10,649 nucleotides of DNA from Gemmatimonadota bacterium. GTDB taxonomy: Bacteria; Gemmatimonadota; Gemmatimonadetes; Longimicrobiales; Gaopeijiaceae. Under the pieces are notes generated by a model. The model was not told the DNA's origin, searched no databases, and worked only from the letters and a program-made list of their open reading frames with translations. Each line of letters begins with the position of its first letter. Within the stretch, counting starts at the first letter, position 1. The translations under genes and the position numbers were made by a program. Shown in pieces: positions 6,587-10,649 of the stretch. The stretch lies in NCBI GenBank assembly GCA_030550695.1, contig JAUQOX010000092.1:1-10649 (forward strand), given 5' to 3'.

Positions 6587-7282
6587 GTGGGCACCCTCCG
6601 TCTGGGGATTTTCGGCGGGACCTTCGATCCGCCACACGTGGGCCATCTGATGGTGGCCCAGGAGGTGGTGGAACACCTGGGACTGGACCGTCTCTTCCTG
6701 ATGGTGGCCCACGCGCCTCCCCTCAGGGAAACCCCACCCTCCACTCCCCCGGCCTTGCGCCTGGAAATGGCCCGGGCAGCGGTGGCGGGACACCCGTTCC
6801 TCGAGGCAGGGGATCTGGAGATCCGGAGGGGCGGGGTGTCCTATACGGTGGACACCTTACGGCAATTGGCGGCCCTGTATCCTGGCGCTGAACTCACCTT
6901 CGTCATGGGGGCCGATCAGGCCCTGGCCTTCCCTCGTTGGAGGGAGCCTGGGGAAGTGGCCAGCAGGGCTCGCTTGGTGGTGGTCCCCCGCCAGGGGTTG
7001 GACCCCAGGACGCTACCCCCCGTGGTGGTGCCCGGCCCCCTCGTCCCGGAGGGAGCCGGAGAGGGCGGAAGGCGTGTGGAGTTCCTCACGGTTCCCGTCA
7101 CGCGCGTCGATGTCTCGGCTTCCCTCGTCCGGGAGCGGGTTCGCCTGGGACGCTCCATCCGCTACCTGGTACCCCCGGGGGTGGAAGCCCTTATTTATCG
7201 CCATGACCTTTACCGGGAGTCTCCGCCGTCCCGCGGAGAAGGGCGGTGGAGGTTCCCATCGGGAGTTTCGGGAGAGTCATGA
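6587..7282 (+). CDS. nadD: Nicotinate-nucleotide adenylyltransferase NadD
   Basis: A 231-residue enzyme that condenses ATP with nicotinate mononucleotide to form deamido-NAD, a step common to de novo and salvage NAD synthesis in the cytoplasm. The nucleotidyltransferase motif GGTFDPPHVGH spans residues 10-20, with His17 and His20 the HxGH catalytic pair. SYTVDT (85-90), FVMGAD (105-110), FPRW (115-118) and the C-terminal phosphate-binding motif VSASLVR (176-182, matching ISATIIR of E. coli NadD) are all present. The PPH(K/R) motif reads PPLR at 44-47, so its His is Leu. The core ends at HDLYR (206-210), and the last 21 residues are a charged tail running into the secA start. The start is GTG with a good ribosome site. 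The stop overlaps the secA ATG as ATGA. Function is near certain; PanC- or CoaD-like relatives differ in these motifs. Confidence 0.95.
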   Translation: MGTLRLGIFGGTFDPPHVGHLMVAQEVVEHLGLDRLFLMVAHAPPLRETPPSTPPALRLEMARAAVAGHPFLEAGDLEIRRGGVSYTVDTLRQLAALYPGAELTFVMGADQALAFPRWREPGEVASRARLVVVPRQGLDPRTLPPVVVPGPLVPEGAGEGGRRVEFLTVPVTRVDVSASLVRERVRLGRSIRYLVPPGVEALIYRHDLYRESPPSRGEGRWRFPSGVSGES

Positions 7283-10200
7283 AAGCCCTGCTTCGGAAAT
7301 TGCTGGGGTCCCACCACGAACGGGAAGTGAAGAAACTCCAGCCTCTGGTGGCGGAGATCAACCGGATTTACCAGGGGCTGGCTGCCCTCTCCGACGAGGA
7401 GCTTCGGGCCAAGACCGACGAGTTCCGGGCTCGGATCAAGGACAGGACCCGCCCGCTGGAGGAAAAGATCGAATCTCTGCGGGCCGAAAAGCGTCAGAGC
7501 GAGGACGCGGCCCGGCGCCTGGCCCTGAGCGAGGAGATCGCCGGGCTGGAGCGCCGGCTCCTCCAGACCATCGAGGAGGTATTGGAGGAGATTCTCCCGG
7601 AGGCCTTTGCCGTGGTGAAGGAGGCATGCCGGAGGAACCTGGGGAAGGAGATCGTGGTGACCGGCCAGAAGATGGTCTGGGACATGGTCCCCTTCGACGT
7701 CCAGCTCCTCGGGGCCATTGCTCTCCACCGGGGGATGGTGGCGGAGATGGCCACCGGTGAAGGGAAGACCCTGGTGGCTGTCATGCCCCTGTACCTGAAC
7801 GCTCTGGCAGGCCGAGGGGCCCATCTGGTAACGGTGAACTCTTATCTGGCGCAGCGGGATGCCGAATGGATGGGGGTGATCTACCGGTTCCTGGGTCTTT
7901 CGGTGGACGTCATCGACCTCCACGAACCTGGCAGTCCCGAGCGGAGGCGGGCCTACCAGGCGGACATCACCTACGGGACCAACAACGAATTCGGCTTCGA
8001 TTACCTCCGTGACAACATGGTGCATTCCCTGGAGCACCGTGTACAGCGAGGGCACCATTACGCCATCATCGACGAGGTGGATTCTATCCTCATCGACGAG
8101 GCCCGAACGCCTCTGATTATTTCGGGTCCGGTGGGCAAGGACTCCAACGCTCCCTTCAAGCAGTATGCGGGCATCGTCGGAAACCTCTATAGGAAACAGG
8201 CGCGCCTGGCCAACGAACTGGTGGCGGAGGCGGAAAAGCTGTTGGCCTCCGGAGACGAGGCCGACGAGTATGCTGCTGGCGAGAAGCTCCTGGCGGTCAA
8301 GCGGGGGATGCCGAAGCACAAGAAGCTGCTCAAGATGTTCGCGGACGAGCCGAGGCTCCAGAAGCTGGTTCAGCGGGTCGAGGCGGATTACATGCGGGAG
8401 AAGATCCTGCACCGCATCGACGAGCAGCTCTTCTTCGCTATGGACGAGAAGGGGCACAACGTGCACCTGTCCGACCGGGGGATCGAGGAGCTGAGTCCTG
8501 GCGATCCCGAGGCTTTCGTCATTCCGGACCTTTCCGAGGCCATGGGGGCCATCGAACGCGACGAGAGTTTGTCCTTCGAAGAGAAGCGGGCGGCCATTCG
8601 GCAATTGGAGGCGGAGTATGCCGAAAAAAGCCAGAAGATGCATGTGATCCACCAGCTTCTCAAGGCCTACACTCTGTTCCACAAGGACGAACAGTATATC
8701 ATCGGCGAGGACGGCCAGATCATCATCGTGGACGAGTTCACAGGCCGTCAAATGCCGGGCAGGCGCTGGAGCGACGGCCTGCATCAGGCGGTGGAGGCCA
8801 AGGAGGGGGTGGAGGTGCGGGGGGAGACCCAGACGCTGGCCACCATCACCATCCAGAACTATTTCCGGATGTATGACAAACTGGCCGGGATGACGGGGAC
8901 GGCCGAGACGGAGGAGAACGAGTTCTACCAGATCTATAAACTGCCCGTCCTGGTCATCCCGACCAACCGCCCGGTGATCCGCGATGACCGGGACGACTTG
9001 ATCTTCCGCACGAAGCGGGAGAAATACCAGGCCCTCATGGAGGAGGTGGAGCGCCTCCACAAGATGGAGCTGCCCGTTTTGGTGGGTACCACCAATGTGG
9101 AGGTCTCGGAGACCCTCTCCCGGATGCTGAAGCGCCGCGGCATCCCGCACAACGTTCTCAACGCCAAGCATCACAAGAGGGAATCGGAGATCGTGGCCCA
9201 GGCCGGGCAACCTGGGGCGGTGACCATCGCCACCAACATGGCTGGTCGGGGGACGGACATCAAACTTGGCCCCGGCGTCAAGGAGGCCAGGACCGTCCGC
9301 TGGGCACGGGAGCGGGGACTCAACGTGGAGGAGTTGGTCCCCCAGGACCCCAACCGCTGGAAGGACCCGGCCAAGCTGACCGACGACGATCTTCTGGAGT
9401 GCGGGGGCCTCCACATCCTGGGTTCGGAGCGCCACGAGGCCCGGCGCATCGACCGTCAGCTCCGGGGGCGAGCAGGTCGCCAGGGAGATCCCGGAGCCAG
9501 CCAGTTCTTCCTTTCCCTGGAAGATGACCTCATGCGGCTGTTCATGTCTCCTCGGGTGGCAGCCGCCATGGAAAAGTGGGGGGTCAGGGAAGGAGAGGTC
9601 ATCACCCACCGACTCGTGACTCGTTCCATCGGCCAGGCTCAGAAACGGGTGGAGATGAACAACTTCGAAGCCCGCAAACGCCTGCTGGAATACGACGATG
9701 TGATGAACCAGCAGCGGGAAGTCATCTACGACCTGCGCCTCTTTGCCCTTGAGGGGGGAGAAGACCTGAAGGGTGAGGTGTGGGAGATGATCGAGCAAGC
9801 TCTGCGGGCCTTGGTGGAGGAGTACTGTCCCGCCGACGAACCTCAGGACTGGGACCTGGCCGGGCTTCGCCGGCGTCTTCTCTTGGACTACTTCATTCTG
9901 GCCACCCGCCTGCCCGAAACCGCTCCTGCTGAGGAGGAGGGTCCTCCCTTCGCCCGCCAGGAAGAGGTGGTCCTGGCGGTGCTGGAGTCGGCCCGGGAAC
10001 ACTTTCACCGCAAACTGGCAGAGTTCGGCGAGTACGCGGAACGGGTCATGAGCTACATCCTTCTCTCCACGCTGGACGAGAAGTGGAAGGATCACCTCTA
10101 CGACCTGGACCACCTGAAGGCATCCATCGGCTTCCGGGGGTGGGGGCAGAAAGATCCCCTTATCGAGTACAAGAAAGAGGCCTACGACATGTTCGTAGAC

Positions 10201-10641
10201 CTCATGAAGGACATCCGGAAGAGTGTGACCTCCCTCTTCTTCCGAGCCCAGGTGGGAGTCCCGCAGGCTCGGAGGATCCCCATGCCGGCCCAGCGTTTGC
10301 AGTATTTCGGTCCTGGAGGCGGGTCCGGGGTGGGAGGGGTGAGGGAAGGCGGAAGGGCTGCCCCCGTAGAAGGGGGGCTCGAGCCGTCGGCCACGGTCGC
10401 GGGAGCAGGCGGAGAAGGAGGGGCGGCCGACGAACTGGGCCTTCTGCGGCCGGGCAGGCCGGGGGCGCCGGTGGGGGTTCCGCAAGGGCCCCGGGGCCCC
10501 GACCCCCGGCAGCTCGTGACCAACCGCGGGGAGGCGCGCCGGCCGGTACCGGTGACCGCCAAGGCGGAGCCCGGTCGGAACGATCCTTGCCCGTGCGGGA
10601 GCGGGAAGAAGTACAAGAAATGTTGTGGTGCGGGGAAGTGA
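7279..10641 (+). CDS. secA: Preprotein translocase ATPase SecA, long form with zinc-binding C-terminus
   Basis: A protein of 1120 residues against about 900 in E. coli. SecA is the cytoplasmic and membrane-bound motor that drives unfolded preproteins through SecYEG. The Walker A motif is GEGKT (160-164), Walker B is DEVD (265-268) followed by SILIDEARTPLIISG, then IIVDEFTGR (D485), GMTGTA, TNMAGRGTDI (starting near 652) and QLRGRAGRQGD (727-737). The helical scaffold/wing region (NNFEARKRLLEYDDVMNQQR, DEKWKDHL) follows. The C-terminus has a CxCx8CC zinc motif (C1104, C1106, C1115, C1116) for SecB/ribosome binding. Extra length lies in a charged coiled coil plus a short insert before Walker A, a segment of about 90 residues in the preprotein cross-linking region, and a Gly/Pro/Ala-rich linker at about 995-1098. 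The ATG at 7279 gives the usual MKALLRKLLGS start with GGAG upstream; a GTG at 7246 would add 11 residues. It overlaps nadD as ATGA. Confidence 0.97.
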   Translation: MKALLRKLLGSHHEREVKKLQPLVAEINRIYQGLAALSDEELRAKTDEFRARIKDRTRPLEEKIESLRAEKRQSEDAARRLALSEEIAGLERRLLQTIEEVLEEILPEAFAVVKEACRRNLGKEIVVTGQKMVWDMVPFDVQLLGAIALHRGMVAEMATGEGKTLVAVMPLYLNALAGRGAHLVTVNSYLAQRDAEWMGVIYRFLGLSVDVIDLHEPGSPERRRAYQADITYGTNNEFGFDYLRDNMVHSLEHRVQRGHHYAIIDEVDSILIDEARTPLIISGPVGKDSNAPFKQYAGIVGNLYRKQARLANELVAEAEKLLASGDEADEYAAGEKLLAVKRGMPKHKKLLKMFADEPRLQKLVQRVEADYMREKILHRIDEQLFFAMDEKGHNVHLSDRGIEELSPGDPEAFVIPDLSEAMGAIERDESLSFEEKRAAIRQLEAEYAEKSQKMHVIHQLLKAYTLFHKDEQYIIGEDGQIIIVDEFTGRQMPGRRWSDGLHQAVEAKEGVEVRGETQTLATITIQNYFRMYDKLAGMTGTAETEENEFYQIYKLPVLVIPTNRPVIRDDRDDLIFRTKREKYQALMEEVERLHKMELPVLVGTTNVEVSETLSRMLKRRGIPHNVLNAKHHKRESEIVAQAGQPGAVTIATNMAGRGTDIKLGPGVKEARTVRWARERGLNVEELVPQDPNRWKDPAKLTDDDLLECGGLHILGSERHEARRIDRQLRGRAGRQGDPGASQFFLSLEDDLMRLFMSPRVAAAMEKWGVREGEVITHRLVTRSIGQAQKRVEMNNFEARKRLLEYDDVMNQQREVIYDLRLFALEGGEDLKGEVWEMIEQALRALVEEYCPADEPQDWDLAGLRRRLLLDYFILATRLPETAPAEEEGPPFARQEEVVLAVLESAREHFHRKLAEFGEYAERVMSYILLSTLDEKWKDHLYDLDHLKASIGFRGWGQKDPLIEYKKEAYDMFVDLMKDIRKSVTSLFFRAQVGVPQARRIPMPAQRLQYFGPGGGSGVGGVREGGRAAPVEGGLEPSATVAGAGGEGGAADELGLLRPGRPGAPVGVPQGPRGPDPRQLVTNRGEARRPVPVTAKAEPGRNDPCPCGSGKKYKKCCGAGK

Positions 10642-10649
10642 GCGCACAA

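Noticed and set aside
5636..6793. Upstream extension of the flippase frame across bamD and into nadD
   Set aside because: It only shadows bamD and nadD. Membrane-protein similarity begins just after 5635, where there is a ribosome site.
7210..10647. An open frame of 1145 codons on the minus strand across the whole of secA
   Set aside because: It mirrors the codon phase of secA in GC-rich DNA. Its translation is rich in His, Leu, Pro and Gly with no recognisable domain, while secA on the + strand is unmistakable.
1..10649. CRISPR arrays, tRNA or rRNA genes, insertion sequences, toxin-antitoxin or defence genes
   Set aside because: I looked for spaced direct repeats, tRNA-like TTCGA arms, transposase motifs and small paired genes on both strands and found none I could support; nearly every base is in a recognised gene.

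Overview
This is a GC-rich (roughly 60-65 percent by eye), densely coding window from a Gram-negative (diderm) bacterium. It has no RNA genes, insertion sequences, CRISPR arrays or phage genes that I can see. The SecA protein is the best clue to taxonomy. It carries the enlarged N-terminal region, the 'WDMVPFDVQL' and 'TYGTNNEFGFDYLRDNM' stretches and a large insert in the preprotein cross-linking region that I associate with the FCB group. The high GC and the order bamD-nadD-secA suggest Gemmatimonadota or a close relative. That placement is an inference from memory, not a search result.

The left half (1-5635) is a surface or exopolysaccharide locus. A Wzz/GumC-type chain-length protein enters from the left edge on the + strand, already partial, and ends at 835. 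It meets head-on a four-gene minus-strand operon transcribed from about 5635 down to 839: a Wzx-type flippase, a family 2 glycosyltransferase resembling rhamnosyltransferases, an O-antigen ligase/polymerase (Wzy_C) membrane protein, and a predicted lipoprotein made of four tandem Ig-like or transthyretin-like domains. Every junction in this operon overlaps (ATGA, 34 bases, ATGA), so the genes are probably translationally coupled. Together they would add sugars to a lipid-linked repeat unit, flip it, polymerise or ligate it, and set chain length. The lipoprotein has no role I can name from its sequence.

A 177-base divergent intergenic region (5636-5812) holds the only AT-rich patch of note and is the likely promoter region for both directions.

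The right half (5813-10641, + strand) is a tight housekeeping operon: bamD (outer-membrane protein assembly lipoprotein), nadD (nicotinate-nucleotide adenylyltransferase) and secA (preprotein translocase ATPase). bamD and nadD are 6 bases apart, and nadD and secA overlap by ATGA. SecA is unusually long at about 1120 residues. The window ends 8 bases after the secA stop.

I found no clear new defence or mobile system. The most novel-looking item is the four-domain lipoprotein tied to the polysaccharide polymerase gene.
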